From positions 1 through 64,000 of the forward strand of contig LT635910.1 of NCBI GenBank assembly GCA_900128565.1: a DNA stretch of 64,000 nt. The letters are read 5' to 3'. Below the pieces are notes generated by a model. It did no database searches. It was not told where the DNA came from and worked only from the letters and a program-made list of their open reading frames with translations. The position numbers were made by a program, and so were the translations under genes. Shown here piece by piece: positions 29,701 to 41,244 of the stretch. Every line of letters starts with the position of its first letter. Within the stretch, counting starts at the first letter, position 1. This DNA comes from Stramenopiles sp. TOSAG23-6. Its lineage: Eukaryota; Sar.

Positions 29701-32700
29701 AAATGCGGCAATGAGCTCAGGAAATCGCATTAAAAAGAAATCAATACGTTTTAGTAATAATAGATGTTTTCTACTCAAGGATGAATTGTTTTTGTTTTTA
29801 CTGTAGCTATCTTTCAAATCATTGATTCCAGAACGGTCTAATAAGAGTTGTACTATAGTACAGCACACAAGACAATGACGTTGTTTGTACGTACGTAGAA
29901 TATGTAGTATAATATGTACAATCATACGAATTGTCGCAGGCTCTACGGAGATACTTCCAAGTAAATCGATACAAAGTTCAAATGATTGTAGTAATCGATT
30001 AAGAATATAAACATTATCACATTCATGAATGTTTTTGTTCATCAGTAAAAGAACTTTCTCAGTATTTGCACGTTTTAATAAATCTTCTGGGGTTTGTTTA
30101 GATTTATGTCTACTAGCAAAGTGAACAATTGCTTTCCGGACACTTTTGATATTTACTAACGCAAGCGTACCTGATTTTTCTAATGCAGCGACAGAAAATA
30201 ATCTATTGATTAACCCCAATGTTTGTTTTGGAGTACACAAGCCATTCATCATTTTAGATACTGAACCGTATATATTGACTAACCATTTCTCTGCTTGTGT
30301 CGCCAATTTATGATCTGTTGGAAGTTTGGTGAAATAAAGAGGTAGAAATGAACCGACTATATCACCTAAATTTGCATCAATAAATTGGCAAATTGCAGAT
30401 TTCAGTATATTTGAATCACTTTGAATAGAAATATTTTTCATATTAATTGATCCTTGTAAATGCATTGCACTTACTAAAAGTTTTATACGCTCCGCGTTTG
30501 AATTTCGTACAATTAAAACTGATAATACTACAGGTAATGCTCCACAATGCTCTGATAAAAAATTGTTCCAACTACTCGTTCCCATTAATGATATTGGGAA
30601 CGATTCTATAGATGCATACTCTTCAATCCAACGAAATAAAATATATTCGAGATATTCTTGTAGATATTCCTGAGTATTTTGAAATCCCAAAGAAGTAGCA
30701 ACACGTGAGAGGATACATGAAGTACTACACTCAATTTCTGGAATACAATAAAATGTACACAACTTATATAACGAATCTCGTCGGTGTTCAAGTACTTTAC
30801 TTCTTTTAGCGACTTCACCAAGTGTTAATAACCCGGTAATACATTTATTGTTTTGATTCATATCGTCATTAGATGACTCATCTTTCTTAGTTTTGATTCT
30901 TGGCATTATACATTCAATGGATTGATCTTTTACTAACACAGAAAACGACTCAACTTCAGTTAATAAAGGTATTACGCTAGATGCAACATGACGCACGGAA
31001 TATTCATTATCTTGCAATAATTTACACGAAATGACTAAAAGCAATTCACCAAACTCACCAGGGGCAATATAAAACCAAGGTATAAGTGTAATTAACCACA
31101 ATCGACGAACTATCGAGTTACGCCAACTTTTTTTATCTTTACCCACAAATTTTAATAAAGCTTCCACATTAGCTAAAATATTATAATTATTTTGATCACT
31201 GGATGAAGTAACAAAAGAAATAGTAGTCGTATTTGAGGAATATAACATCATACCAATATGATATAGTAAACAAAGCAAACGAGACTGGATTTCTGGATGG
31301 CCATGATATTCAGACATAACTAAACGAAATATTTCTAAAATGTCATTTAATCCAAATCTACGTAGATTTTTTTTAGTACAATGATAATGAATGATTAAAT
31401 CACATGCACAACCAATACAAGTCAATGCTATCACTGGGTTTGCAATGAGTTTGGGATTTTTTAATATTTGGCGTATTTGTTGTATTACATTTTTCACTTT
31501 TAAAATTTTTAAATCTTGAATATTTTTTGATTTACTTTTACTTGATTGAGTTTCTTCATCTGACGAATAAATACATGTCATTATTGTGTTACATTGCAGC
31601 ATCAAACAAGTACACATACAAAGTTCAATAATATTATTTGACCCATTGATGACTTGAAGCATGTTTGTTCCCGAATGAGTGACTTGACTACAATACACAA
31701 CCGAACAAGACGCTAGAAGGTCTAATGAAAATAATTCATCTACCTTTAACATTCTTTTTGTTCTATTATTATATTCATTTTCAACTCTATTTTTTCCATT
31801 ATAATTTTCTGTATCAATATCATCCTCATCACTATCGAAGCCACCGCTGCAACTTCTTTTTCCAGATAAATTCATTTCAAAAGACTGATATGATGTAGAT
31901 TGTGTTTGTTGCATTGTTTTCATACACAAATCTATATGCTGTGTTAACCATTTTAATATACAGTTTACATAATCTTTATTCTTGTACACTAGACTACTGC
32001 TACATTTTTCAGTATCCAAAGAATTTGAATTATGATCAACATCGTTATTGACAAACATTCTAGACGATAAATATATTATGGTAGAAGGATCCATAGTGAA
32101 TGATTCATCATACTTTGTTACATTTTGATTATTTGATGTATCACAAAATTTTCCCAAACAAATGGTCATAAAACGTTTTACTCTAGCAATCAATTTGAGA
32201 GTATTTTTCAATGCCGTTTCACATTGAGAACGTTTTAACGAATTGACCAATGCATTTAAAACCTTTTTCATTGCACTTGTTGAAGAAACAACAAAAGCTG
32301 TAATTCGACAAAATGTTTTCATACTAAACTTCTTACCTAAATCCTTTTTTACATTATTCTTATCAATGTCCATTGATTCTTTCTTATCTGTTGAAGAGTT
32401 TTCTACATATTCCTCATAATATTGTTGAAGTTCTATAAATGATGCATTTACAGTATCAATAACCATTGATACAAGCACACGTTGTTGTTCTATTGTAACT
32501 AAATTCATACTTACAAACGTTGGAACATTTGGACAATTACCTAAAGGATCAGCATTTGGCAAATTCGAAATTGAATCTGTACCTAATTTCGTACCTAACG
32601 AATTTCTAATTTGTTGAGAGTCATCTACTGTAGTGTCATATTCAAACATATGATATAATGGATTAGTACTAAATAACACGTTCTCAGCATTTGAAATCCA

Positions 32701-35289
32701 CTTTTTCATGCATACATCAACAGTTTTAATTTCGGGGAGATTTTCATAGTAATTTGAATTGTTCAATTCTGTTAATGATTTTTGAACTTTTGTAGATGGA
32801 ATGATGAAATAACCTTTCAAACCACCTACTCGAAAGGCATCTAATGTGCATTTATTCCATACATCACTATATAGTGATTTTGATATGAGTTTTTCTATAT
32901 TTGTATTTTCAGTATTTCTTTTTTTTTGAGTATTTTGGTTACAACTGGGACATACTAATGAAATTATATCAGCTATAAAGAATTGTAATCTCTCATGCAC
33001 TTCAACATCAGATTGAATACACTCTTTAATACTAAGATGTGTATCAAAAGTAGTTATCATTTGGTTTTTTATCACTGTATTAAACCACTGTAAAATCTCA
33101 TATAAAATACATTCTCTTTGTGAATTCGGATTAGAATTTTTACGATTGTGAGTTGATCCAATTGTTATACTAGTATTTCCCATACCATATAATTCAGCAA
33201 CATTTAGAAAAGCAGAGGTTATCCCAGTAAATAAAAAACTTTTACTATATCGTGTTCTTTGCGTAATTCCAGAATTACCAGAATTTAATAGTAATATATT
33301 CCAAATATTATTCTGAGTTCTAGATATAAAATGATTTGAAAATATACTATTATTTAAATGTAAAAGTTCACATATGATTTTCACACATAATGAAATGATG
33401 CCTGTTGCATTAGAAGTCTTTGATATCTGAAGTTTTCCTATACATGAACAATATATTTGTTGCCAAGAATTAATGATTGAACACATCACTTTTTTTTTTG
33501 TACGTTTTTTTCCACAAAAGGATGAATTACTTGTGTTATTTATATCAAATGTAATATTTTGTTTTAGTTTTACTTGACATAAGGCATAGATACAACGAAG
33601 TATCCAAAATGTTTCCATTGCAGTTGACTTTTCAGTATCTATCGCAACAAAACGAGAACAGAGAATGGTGATAACATTTTCATATCTTTTTGTAAAAATA
33701 TTTGAAAACATTTCAGGAAAACGAGAAATAAAGTATGTAAGTATTCTTAATGTTGTTATACAATCAATATTACTCGTGGTTGCATCATGTACAGTATCAA
33801 ATTGTAATGTATGTATCAGTTTTTCCAGAGGAGATATTTTTAGTATTGTCTTCATTTTTTTTTTGTTTTCTTGACTCTCTTCAACAGAATATGATCTTTT
33901 TCTTTTATTTGAAATTGAATCTGTAACAAATCCAGACGTTTCCGTACCAAACGAAGTTCGAATTTGCTGAAAACCACCTTCAGTGTTTATGTTCTCTACA
34001 TTTTCAATATTACTTTCTATACGTATTTCTCTTTGGTTTATATTTTCCAAAAACAAATGATGACAATGATATATTAATTCACTAGCTAACATTATTATAA
34101 TACTTTCATTGCGTGGTAAATTATAAATTCGAGTACCTATTGATAATGACTTTGATCGGAGAGAACGTTTCATTGTAATACCTAAAATATCTCCATTACA
34201 TTTGACATTCTGGATTTGCTTACCCAATACAATATGTTCATATAAACGTATTAATAATGAACTTCTTATATTTTTGTTATTTTTGTTGATATGAATTATT
34301 GGATCGTTCCAATGCAATCCACCACAAGTAGCAGGAGCCTTTGAAATACAAACTTGTATTCTTGAATTACGTAAATGAAGTAAAAATAACATAGTAATAC
34401 ATTGTTTACTCCCACTGTGCTTTGGTAAATTAGGCCAAACCCGGAGACAAAAATTGAGAATACCATAGGAATATCTTCGATATGATTGAATAGATTCAAT
34501 AGGGAATCGCTGAAGTACGATACAAATACAATTTATAACTTCTGTGACAGTTGCATTATCATTATGATTACGATTATTAAGCCACGAAGTAACTGTAGCT
34601 AAGACAATTGGTAAATATTTTACAACTACTTTAGAATTTAGAAAATTGCTCAGTAGTAAACAGACAATACGAAAATGTTTCACATCGGAAGAACAAAAGT
34701 GCTTATCCCGGATAAAGCTAAGAAAAGAATGCATCAAATTTCGAAATACACGAGGAGATAATTTACCACAATATTGACATTGTAGTAAAAGTACACGTAG
34801 TATATTGCATGTACTATTATGTAGCTTCATATTAGTCTCTTCCGCATGCAAAATGCGTTCACAATTTTCAAAAATTTCACCAACAACTGAAAGTAAAGCA
34901 GAACCAGGGAGAAAATCTTCAGCTTTTCGAATAACTTCACCAAGTAAATCTTGATCATACTGGCCGCCACGTGAGCTCACAGGTTTCTTTCGGCCTTTTG
35001 ACTCAGCAACTAAATAGTCTAAAATATCTCCGACGAGATCGGCCCACGAAACTCGAATAGACTCTCCTGTCCTTGAATTTTCATTATCAATCAAACGATT
35101 AGCCTCTTTTTGTTTGACTGAATTACGGTTTAGTAAATTCACATACCGTCCATTATTTGCACGAATATAAGAAAATATAAGTTTTTTTCCCTCTTTGCGA
35201 TCAGTTGCTTTCGACGACACAAGCTTAATAATAGCAGAATTAAGAGCGTTCAGTAGTCGATTATTCTCGCGGCGCAAAGCATCCCCCAT
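23766..35289 (-). CDS. ATM: ATM/Tel1 DNA-damage kinase, five exons, about 3,643 aa
   Basis: Exons 28346..35289, 26324..28243, 24839..26148, 24284..24631 and 23766..24175 add to 10,932 nt, exactly 3,644 codons including the stop. ATM senses DNA double-strand breaks and phosphorylates SQ/TQ sites. The C-terminal kinase is unmistakable: [20 protein letters not shown] with the ATP-binding Lys, NFPLP and [19 protein letters not shown] (as ATM), catalytic [11 protein letters not shown], and HIDFG. The FATC domain ends GWASWV at the stop, the ATM-type terminus. The first two exons are a helical repeat solenoid plus the FAT region, with many Ser/Asn-rich disordered insertions. Three coding segments derive from the intron-core repeat. 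ATM-specific features ([35 protein letters not shown]) separate it from ATR and TOR. Confidence 0.95.
24176..24283 (-). other. ATM intron 4, family type, non-AG (108 nt)
   Basis: The donor is GTACGTTTTC, the core is TTTTGTACCTAACGAATTTC, and the end is TTATTCAC then AATCTAT. Joining gives HDP-LYKW, as in ATM (YDP-LFDW). No AG acceptor nearby keeps the frame. Confidence 0.8.
24632..24838 (-). other. ATM intron 3, family type ending AG (207 nt)
   Basis: The donor is GTACGTATTA and the end is ATATTCAC then ATTACAG. Joining CCTT with GTATGTGG gives PCMW, matching the conserved ATM position. A three-fold AAATGTATTnTTTA-like tandem repeat makes this one longer. Confidence 0.78.
26149..26323 (-). 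other. ATM intron 2, family type with a second, inverted core (175 nt)
   Basis: The donor is GTACGTTTTG and the end is TTTTTTCAC then AATGCAT. The sense core is a variant (AATAACGAATTTCAAATG). The first half carries another core in the opposite orientation (CGTTAGGTACAAAATTTC), so the intron looks like one repeat with another inserted. An AG 20 nt downstream would also keep frame. Confidence 0.7.
27191..27240 (+). repeat. Exonic core-type repeat, copy a
   Basis: TACTTAATTTCGTACCTAAA in the plus strand is inside ATM coding sequence and encodes, on the minus strand, [15 protein letters not shown]. Confidence 0.75.
28244..28345 (-). other. ATM intron 1, family type, non-AG (102 nt)
   Basis: The donor is GTACGTTTTTC, the core is TTGCACCTAACATTT, and the end is TTTTTTCAC then AATACTT. 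TTGTA occurs both before the donor (including the first bases) and after the end, a possible target duplication. The nearest downstream AG is out of frame. Confidence 0.78.
32567..32616 (+). repeat. Exonic core-type repeat, copy b
   Basis: Contains AATTTCGTACCTAACGAATT on the plus strand, identical to the strongest intron core but antisense to ATM. It encodes [18 protein letters not shown]. Confidence 0.85.
33911..33969 (+). repeat. Exonic core-type repeat, copy c
   Basis: A diverged copy with GAAATTGAATCTGTA and CCGTACCAAACGAAGTTCG. It encodes [19 protein letters not shown], alignable to copy b. Confidence 0.75.
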
Positions 35290-35765
35290 TGTACCGAGTG
35301 AACAAAAGCACTCGCAAAAATAAACTTGTTATTGTATCAATAATACAACATGAGTAAATTGAATATGGTTGGTTGGCTTGGGGTGGCAAGAGTGTTAATA
35401 ATATCAGAAAACTTGGCCGAACTCTCGCTTCTCCTCGCTTCGTTCATCAAAATGACCGAGCTGGGTTGAAAAAAAATCGAAATTATTTCGATTTCGTGTT
35501 TCAAAAATTATTTCTTTTTTTTGAAATCAAAAAAATCATCGTCATCGACTCATCATCGTGTGCCTCTATTTTTTACTCTTCATATTATATAATCTTCCTG
35601 CACATTGAAATTTCACCATTGCAGAATTACACCTCTTAGATATTTGCCATCTGCATCGGATTATATAATTAAGTCCAAATATTACTTTGGATACTGGCCG
35701 GCTCAATCATATTTGGAGAAGAGTTTCTGTGAGAGGTACGAATCTAGTGTTCACTAAGTTCTCTA
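35290..35765. promoter_or_regulatory. Divergent intergenic region upstream of ATM
   Basis: Presumably holds the ATM promoter and that of the small gene at 35766. ORFs in it use weak starts and low-complexity sequence. No motif can be named. Confidence 0.35.
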
Positions 35766-35984
35766 ATGTCTGGACTAGTCAAAAATAGTTCAAACCTAGC
35801 CGCTACACCATCAAGTGTTATGAATGAAATTTCACACTTTACTCGATGGGCAGAATCGGGGAAAGAATCAAAAGAGATTTACCAGCGAACAAAACAAGAC
35901 TTATCTGTAGAAATCCTCGATGACCTCCGGAAAGAAATTGCTGAACTTGCAAAGGACCACTGGATGTTTGTTGAAGGTTCATAG
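35766..35984 (+). CDS. Small helical protein of unknown function (72 aa)
   Basis: ATG at 35766, TAG at 35982. The composition is coding-like and strongly helical: a Ser-rich start, then SVMNEISHFTRWAESGKESK, then ILDDLRKEIAELAKDHWMF near the end. The pattern suggests a small coiled or helical-hairpin subunit of a complex. I do not recognise the family. It lies 476 nt from the ATM start on the opposite strand. Moderate confidence that it is a gene because the amphipathic helix pattern spans nearly the full length. Confidence 0.5.
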   Translation: MSGLVKNSSNLAATPSSVMNEISHFTRWAESGKESKEIYQRTKQDLSVEILDDLRKEIAELAKDHWMFVEGS

Positions 35985-36509
35985 TAGTAGAAATATGATA
36001 GAAACCTTTAGAATATATGTAGTTATATAATTGATTTATGAGGATTCTGCGGAATTATGAAGATTAAATTTTTATTCTTTATATTTTTCTTTTTAGCTAA
36101 AAGCAGCTATATCATTCGTAACATTTGAAAGAGTTTTAGAATATTTTTTTAAATAACAAATGCAATGCCACACAATTATTTAAATTATACAAACAAGACT
36201 ATCAGACAATGATATTTACATGATATAGATTGAATTTTCATAAACGTTTTGCTTCATGTCTCTTCTTTCCTGTGTAATATTGTGTAAGTACACGAAATAA
36301 ATATTTTTTCATTTTAACGGACGTTCTTCAACCGTTACTTATTATACAGCTAGTAGATAAGGTACCCGTTTGAAAGCACTTTTATACTGAACAATAAAAT
36401 ACGGATAATGTTGGTGCGTAATAGTGATTCTCGCTAAGCCTAGTTGCATCTATGCTATATATCCTCCGCATTTAATTGATAAAACATCTGCTAGAGTATT
36501 AGACATAAA
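35985..36509. other. Intergenic, nothing identified
   Basis: AT-rich region between two plus-strand genes. I see no RNA gene or motif. Confidence 0.4.
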
Positions 36510-39458
36510 ATGGCGGCAATTTCATTCATTCATAGAAAATTCACGAAGATGAAAAAGGAAGAGTCGAAAATTGACCATACTCCCGGGTGGTCTCGGTTAA
36601 AGCACGCACACCACGCAAAGCGACATATCAAGAATTTAGTTATCACAAGACCTATTGCAGCAAGAGTTATTCAAAAGACATTTAAAATATATCTTAAAAA
36701 GAAGCAAGGACTTTTGGCACCGGATACAACTAAAACATCAACGTTGACTACAAGTGACGATAAACTTAATATTGCTAGTAGTTCCACTAAAGAAGTAGAT
36801 GATTGTCTAAACACTCCAGACAAAAAAACAGAAAGTAAATCTGTTGCCGGTATACCAACAGAATATCTTGAGAGAATATTCAATAAACTAGATCATGATA
36901 AAGATGGTTTCTTATCAAAGAAGGAAGTAGGCAAGTTTGCAAAAGAGTTCCACGAAAAAATAACTTCATTCTTTGGTGGAAATTCTCTCGCAGCTGGTTT
37001 CGAGGAAATGGATAGAACTAAAAGAGGAAAGGTTTCTTTTGATGATGTCATTTGGTGGCATCGCTTACACCACCCAGAAACTGAAGAAGAAGTTGAATCT
37101 CAAATACATTTTCTCTTTAATGAGATTGACACAAAGGGCACTAAAACTTTAAATAAAGCTGAGGTTGGCAAGTTGGCTGCAAAGATGGGAGACCGACTGA
37201 AAGGATTTTTCGGATTTAGCCACAAGAAGTTAGATTTAGCATTTGTTCAAATGTCACAAATTGGAAGTTCGGTTGTAACATTTGAAGAATTTTTAGCATG
37301 GCACAAATTCAAACATCCTAAGTTGTATAAAAAGTTAGCTTCGCATAATAAAGATATACAAGAAAGCCATGATAAAGATCAAACTAATACACAGACACAT
37401 ACATTAGTTACAGGCGATCTTCCACCACAGGATGTTGTGATGAAAACGCGGACATCAATTGTAGGTAAAACATCATTTCATCCCCCCAAGACTATGAATG
37501 AAATAATATTAAAAACAAAAATTCTCTTTGATGAGGTGGATAAAAAAAAATGTGGAAGACTAACTATAAGTCAAATGAATGATCTGGCTAAAAAACTTGG
37601 ATATCATCTAGAAAGATATTTTGGTTTTTCTAAGAAGAAGCTTCTAGCAGCATTCGCCGATATGTCACTAGAAGGATCTAGTACAGTTACTTTTGAGGAA
37701 TTTATACTTTGGCACAAAATGTATCACCCAGAAGTATATGCTGAGGTTCCAGATTTACATGGTACAAAACGCATTACTGGTATCAATAGTTTGATGTCGA
37801 AATGCTCCGTAGCAGGTATACCAACGGAGCATTTTCGATTGATTTTTACTGAACTTGACACAGACAATGATGGTTTACTTTCCGAAAAGGAAGTCGGCAA
37901 GTTTGCAAAAGAGTTCCACGAAAAAATAACTTCATTCTTTGGTGGAAATTCTCTTAAAGATGGCTTCAGAGAAATGGATAGAAAACAAATGGGTCGTGTT
38001 TCGTTTAATGATTTAATTTCATGGCATCGAAAGCATCACCCAGAAACAGAAGATGAAATTACTTCACAAGTACAGTTTCTTTTTAACCACGTTGACCAAG
38101 AGAAATCTGGATTTCTGAATAAAAAAGAAGTAGGAAAACTTGCTTCTAAAATGGGTTATCGATTGAAAGGATTCTTTGGAATAAACCATCAAAAATTAGA
38201 CATTGCATTTTCAGAAATGGTAAAACCTGGAGAATCACGTGTCACATTTGATCAGTTTATAAAATGGCATAAAATACACCACCCTGAAGTTTATCGAATG
38301 GTTAAAAAACATATACCAGTCAATTTAAAGGCTCGTCAATGTGAAGAAGATAGACCAATAAAAAAATCATGTGAAGAAGATAGACCAATAAAAACATCGT
38401 GTGAAGAAGATAGACCAATAAAAACATCCACTACAGCCAATGTCAAAGTAGACGTAGACACATGGACTGCAACAACTTGTGCACATCTTGAAGATGCACT
38501 ATCAGCCAATACATCAAGGAAACACATTCATCATGATGTGAATACGCTGCTCAACGATCTCCCAGCTGATTTGAGTGCAAGCCTTCAAGTTGCCATGTCT
38601 ATGAAAAATAAAGCAATTAGTAGGTTGAACGTAGAAATGGAAAATAAAGAGATTCTTTCAGGAGCACTGAAGTATTTGCGCAAAAATAATCTTATTCCCC
38701 CAAAGAGTTCTCATATTACTGCCGACACTTCAAAAGGAGAATTTCCAGAGTTACCAGGAGTACACTCAATTTTTACCATAGCCCTGAGGAAAATACATGA
38801 CTGTTTGTCATCAGTATCTGTACTTTCTGAGCTTTCTGATTGTGATACCGAAAATACTGGTTTACTTGATACGTCTACTGTTTTCCAAAAGCTTGACAAG
38901 CATTTGAGATTTCCTCCTCTTGAAAAAGCAGCCGTATTCCTATTGATAGATCCTAATGGTGAGGGCAAAGTTCCATATAAAGATTTACCAAATATAATAC
39001 CTCAAATCCCAAAGCCTGTGAAATGTAGTTCCTCCAATGAATATTTGCATGTAAATAAGAAAGTAGAAAATATAACTTCAAGTTCAGATAATATAGCAGG
39101 TAAAACCCCAATGAAATTATCACCAAAGAACATAGGAAGTGTTTCAGTGACACATGAAAATTTACCAGTGGAAGCCCCACCTAGGGAAATAGAAAATTTG
39201 CCATTAACATTTGAAAGGTTACCATTTAAAAAATCATTGAAATCATCACCTACAAAAATAGGACATGAAAAGTTACGATTGAAAAAATCATTGAAATCAT
39301 CACCTACAAAAATAGAGGATTTGCCATTAACATTTGAAAAGTTACCGTTGAAAAAATCATTGAAATCATCACCTACAAAAATAGAAGATTTATCAGTGGA
39401 ACTTGAAAAGTTAAAGAAAAATTTGCAAGTAAAATTGAAAGCGTTTCTTAGCGAATAA
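36510..39458 (+). CDS. Repeat-built EF-hand protein (982 aa)
   Basis: Built from about five copies of a module: EF-hand, a helix with FFG, then WHRxHHPE-like ends (WWHRLHHPETEEEV, WHKFKHPKLYKKL, WHKMYHPEVYAEV, WHRKHHPETEDEI, WHKIHHPEVYRMV). Canonical loops are DHDKDGFLSKKE (about residue 123) and DTDNDGLLSEKE (about 450); the intervening ones are degenerate. A 58-nt block is identical at 36931..36988 and 37897..37954, pointing to recent duplication or gene conversion. A 30-nt tandem triplet at 38340..38429 encodes CEEDRPIKxS three times. Near the end, KKSLKSSPTKI recurs. The N-terminus carries an IQ-like basic helix (RPIAARVIQKTFKIYLKKK). It is probably a calcium-regulated cytoskeletal or signalling scaffold; the role is inferred only. 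Confidence 0.75.
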   Translation: MAAISFIHRKFTKMKKEESKIDHTPGWSRLKHAHHAKRHIKNLVITRPIAARVIQKTFKIYLKKKQGLLAPDTTKTSTLTTSDDKLNIASSSTKEVDDCLNTPDKKTESKSVAGIPTEYLERIFNKLDHDKDGFLSKKEVGKFAKEFHEKITSFFGGNSLAAGFEEMDRTKRGKVSFDDVIWWHRLHHPETEEEVESQIHFLFNEIDTKGTKTLNKAEVGKLAAKMGDRLKGFFGFSHKKLDLAFVQMSQIGSSVVTFEEFLAWHKFKHPKLYKKLASHNKDIQESHDKDQTNTQTHTLVTGDLPPQDVVMKTRTSIVGKTSFHPPKTMNEIILKTKILFDEVDKKKCGRLTISQMNDLAKKLGYHLERYFGFSKKKLLAAFADMSLEGSSTVTFEEFILWHKMYHPEVYAEVPDLHGTKRITGINSLMSKCSVAGIPTEHFRLIFTELDTDNDGLLSEKEVGKFAKEFHEKITSFFGGNSLKDGFREMDRKQMGRVSFNDLISWHRKHHPETEDEITSQVQFLFNHVDQEKSGFLNKKEVGKLASKMGYRLKGFFGINHQKLDIAFSEMVKPGESRVTFDQFIKWHKIHHPEVYRMVKKHIPVNLKARQCEEDRPIKKSCEEDRPIKTSCEEDRPIKTSTTANVKVDVDTWTATTCAHLEDALSANTSRKHIHHDVNTLLNDLPADLSASLQVAMSMKNKAISRLNVEMENKEILSGALKYLRKNNLIPPKSSHITADTSKGEFPELPGVHSIFTIALRKIHDCLSSVSVLSELSDCDTENTGLLDTSTVFQKLDKHLRFPPLEKAAVFLLIDPNGEGKVPYKDLPNIIPQIPKPVKCSSSNEYLHVNKKVENITSSSDNIAGKTPMKLSPKNIGSVSVTHENLPVEAPPREIENLPLTFERLPFKKSLKSSPTKIGHEKLRLKKSLKSSPTKIEDLPLTFEKLPLKKSLKSSPTKIEDLSVELEKLKKNLQVKLKAFLSE

Positions 39459-39720
39459 AACATTTGAAAAAAAATAAAAGTAACAATAACACAATATATA
39501 TGAGGAGAAAAAACAGTTCTCAAAAGTATTTTTATGTTTTTATTTATGTACAAAAAAATGTAGGAAACTACGTACCTAAATGACGTTAGTCAATGGTTCT
39601 GTATATTGTTTCATATTGTTTCATTCTAATAAAAATACACGATCAAACACTATAAACAATGTTTTTTACGTCATCTATCAGTCAATGTAAAGGCAACTCG
39701 AAATATAAATAATGAAAATA

Positions 39721-40917
39721 TTATATTCCATACTTAATGTCCATTAATGTTTGCAATATTACAATGAAGAGAATCATCAGACCGCCACTGCCTCCAAGAT
39801 GCAAAGCTTTAAAACCAAATCCAGGATAAACTCCAAGAATTCCTGATTTAGATACTAAATCACCAAAGACTTTGAAATGTGAAGCAAAATGTTGAACAAA
39901 TTTACCACCACATGATTTAGATTCATCCGATTCTGAAGGTTCTTCGCGTATCATTTGACGTTGAACAACAGAACGAACAACATCAGGTGGAGTATTAAAA
40001 ACTGTTGCAAAGGAACCCGCAATGAAAGCAGAAATAAATTTAGCCAAGAAATAGAAGATTACGTGAGTTGCACCCATTAATCCAAACCATTGATTAAAAG
40101 GTTTACGGAAAAATCCAATCATCATGAAAAAGAGACCGGTCCAGATACCATTTCTCAACTGCATACCAAACCATCCAGAGTAAACACCAGCAAAACCATG
40201 TGTTTTGTACATGTGCTTTAACGCAGCAAAAACACTGTTTTTAAACTTATTTTCAGAGTCAATTTGAAGTGCAATTTTTGCAACTTCAAGTGGAGTTACA
40301 ATAAATATTTCAGGAAAAGTAGCCAACATACCGATTGGTCCTTTGATGTAGAAAGGAGTTGTAGCCATAGTTGTTCCGTTAATGTGTTTACAAAACAAAC
40401 CGAAAAAGAAAAATTTGGAGGCTCTCATCAAACTGGATTTAATAATCTCAGCAAGGGCTCCTTGCTTAACAAGACCTTTAAGTCCGTGTGTTTTAATGAA
40501 ATCTTTGATAGACATTGGGTTTTCCTGTCCAGCAGAAGCCATTTTCAGCGCTCTTATGACGTCAACAGGGTACATGAATAAAGCAGTCAACGCAGCTGCA
40601 ATACAAAGCATTAAGATGCGCCAAAGCTCAGAATCTCGTTTCTGATTTTTTGAAGGTTCATTTGGACTTGGTGCATTATGAAGTGATGTTCCTACGAGTG
40701 CGTATGGAAGAATCAATATGCTCAGCAGTAAGACACCAAGACACCCACCCACAAAATACTTTAACAAGGTTTTTCTGGATTCGTCAGCTTTTTCTTCTTC
40801 GGATTTTCCGACTTGAGAATTTCCACTGGTCTTTTTGATTGCAGTAAAGTTACTGGAGCTTGATATCTCATCCTTTTGAGATTCAATGTCTTGTTTGTTT
40901 AAGAGTTCTTGTTTCAT
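39721..40917 (-). CDS. Mitochondrial carrier family protein (398 aa)
   Basis: The three PX[DE]XX[KR] carrier signatures are all present: YPVDVIRALKM, TPLEVAKIALQ and TPPDVVRSVVQRQ, one per repeat, as expected for six-helix SLC25 carriers. An extra N-terminal hydrophobic stretch (YFVGGCLGVLLLSILILPYA, about residues 54-73) precedes them, preceded by a charged N-terminal region of about 50 residues. Both are longer than in typical carriers, so the protein might be targeted to another membrane (for example peroxisome) or carry a signal anchor. The substrate cannot be told from visible residues. Divergent from the aldehyde dehydrogenase gene. Confidence 0.75.
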   Translation of the reverse strand: MKQELLNKQDIESQKDEISSSSNFTAIKKTSGNSQVGKSEEEKADESRKTLLKYFVGGCLGVLLLSILILPYALVGTSLHNAPSPNEPSKNQKRDSELWRILMLCIAAALTALFMYPVDVIRALKMASAGQENPMSIKDFIKTHGLKGLVKQGALAEIIKSSLMRASKFFFFGLFCKHINGTTMATTPFYIKGPIGMLATFPEIFIVTPLEVAKIALQIDSENKFKNSVFAALKHMYKTHGFAGVYSGWFGMQLRNGIWTGLFFMMIGFFRKPFNQWFGLMGATHVIFYFLAKFISAFIAGSFATVFNTPPDVVRSVVQRQMIREEPSESDESKSCGGKFVQHFASHFKVFGDLVSKSGILGVYPGFGFKALHLGGSGGLMILFIVILQTLMDIKYGI

Positions 40918-41244
40918 TTTGGAAGAAATTAGACCGTTGTAGTGTGCTACAGATGTGTTCGAAGTGCGTTCGAAGTTGTCCCGACCTCTTCACTTGAAAC
41001 TACTCGATGCACACTGACTTTATTCTGGAGAAAAACGCATTTTCGTACTTAAAAATCCGTACCAAAAAAGTGGAGAATTCAAAATTTCAAACACGTGTTA
41101 CATTGATGATGTCTGTGAGTCTGTCACGTCGACTGGTCACTCGCACTGGCCAAGTGATCCAGATCCACTGCTGGCCAACGAAAATTGGAAGGTTGATGAA
41201 AAAAAGTTATCTCAAGATTATACAATAAGTGCAACAATCCCAAT
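40918..41244. promoter_or_regulatory. Divergent intergenic region with a core-like fragment
   Basis: TTTCGTACTTAAAAATCCGT at 41041..41060, followed by ACCAAAAAAG, resembles part of the intron core. The stretch probably holds both flanking promoters. A small ORF here is not convincing. Confidence 0.35.

Noticed and set aside
35373-35639. Plus-strand ORF upstream of the small gene
   Set aside because: Weak start (TTG), homopolymer-rich, composition as in intergenic DNA.
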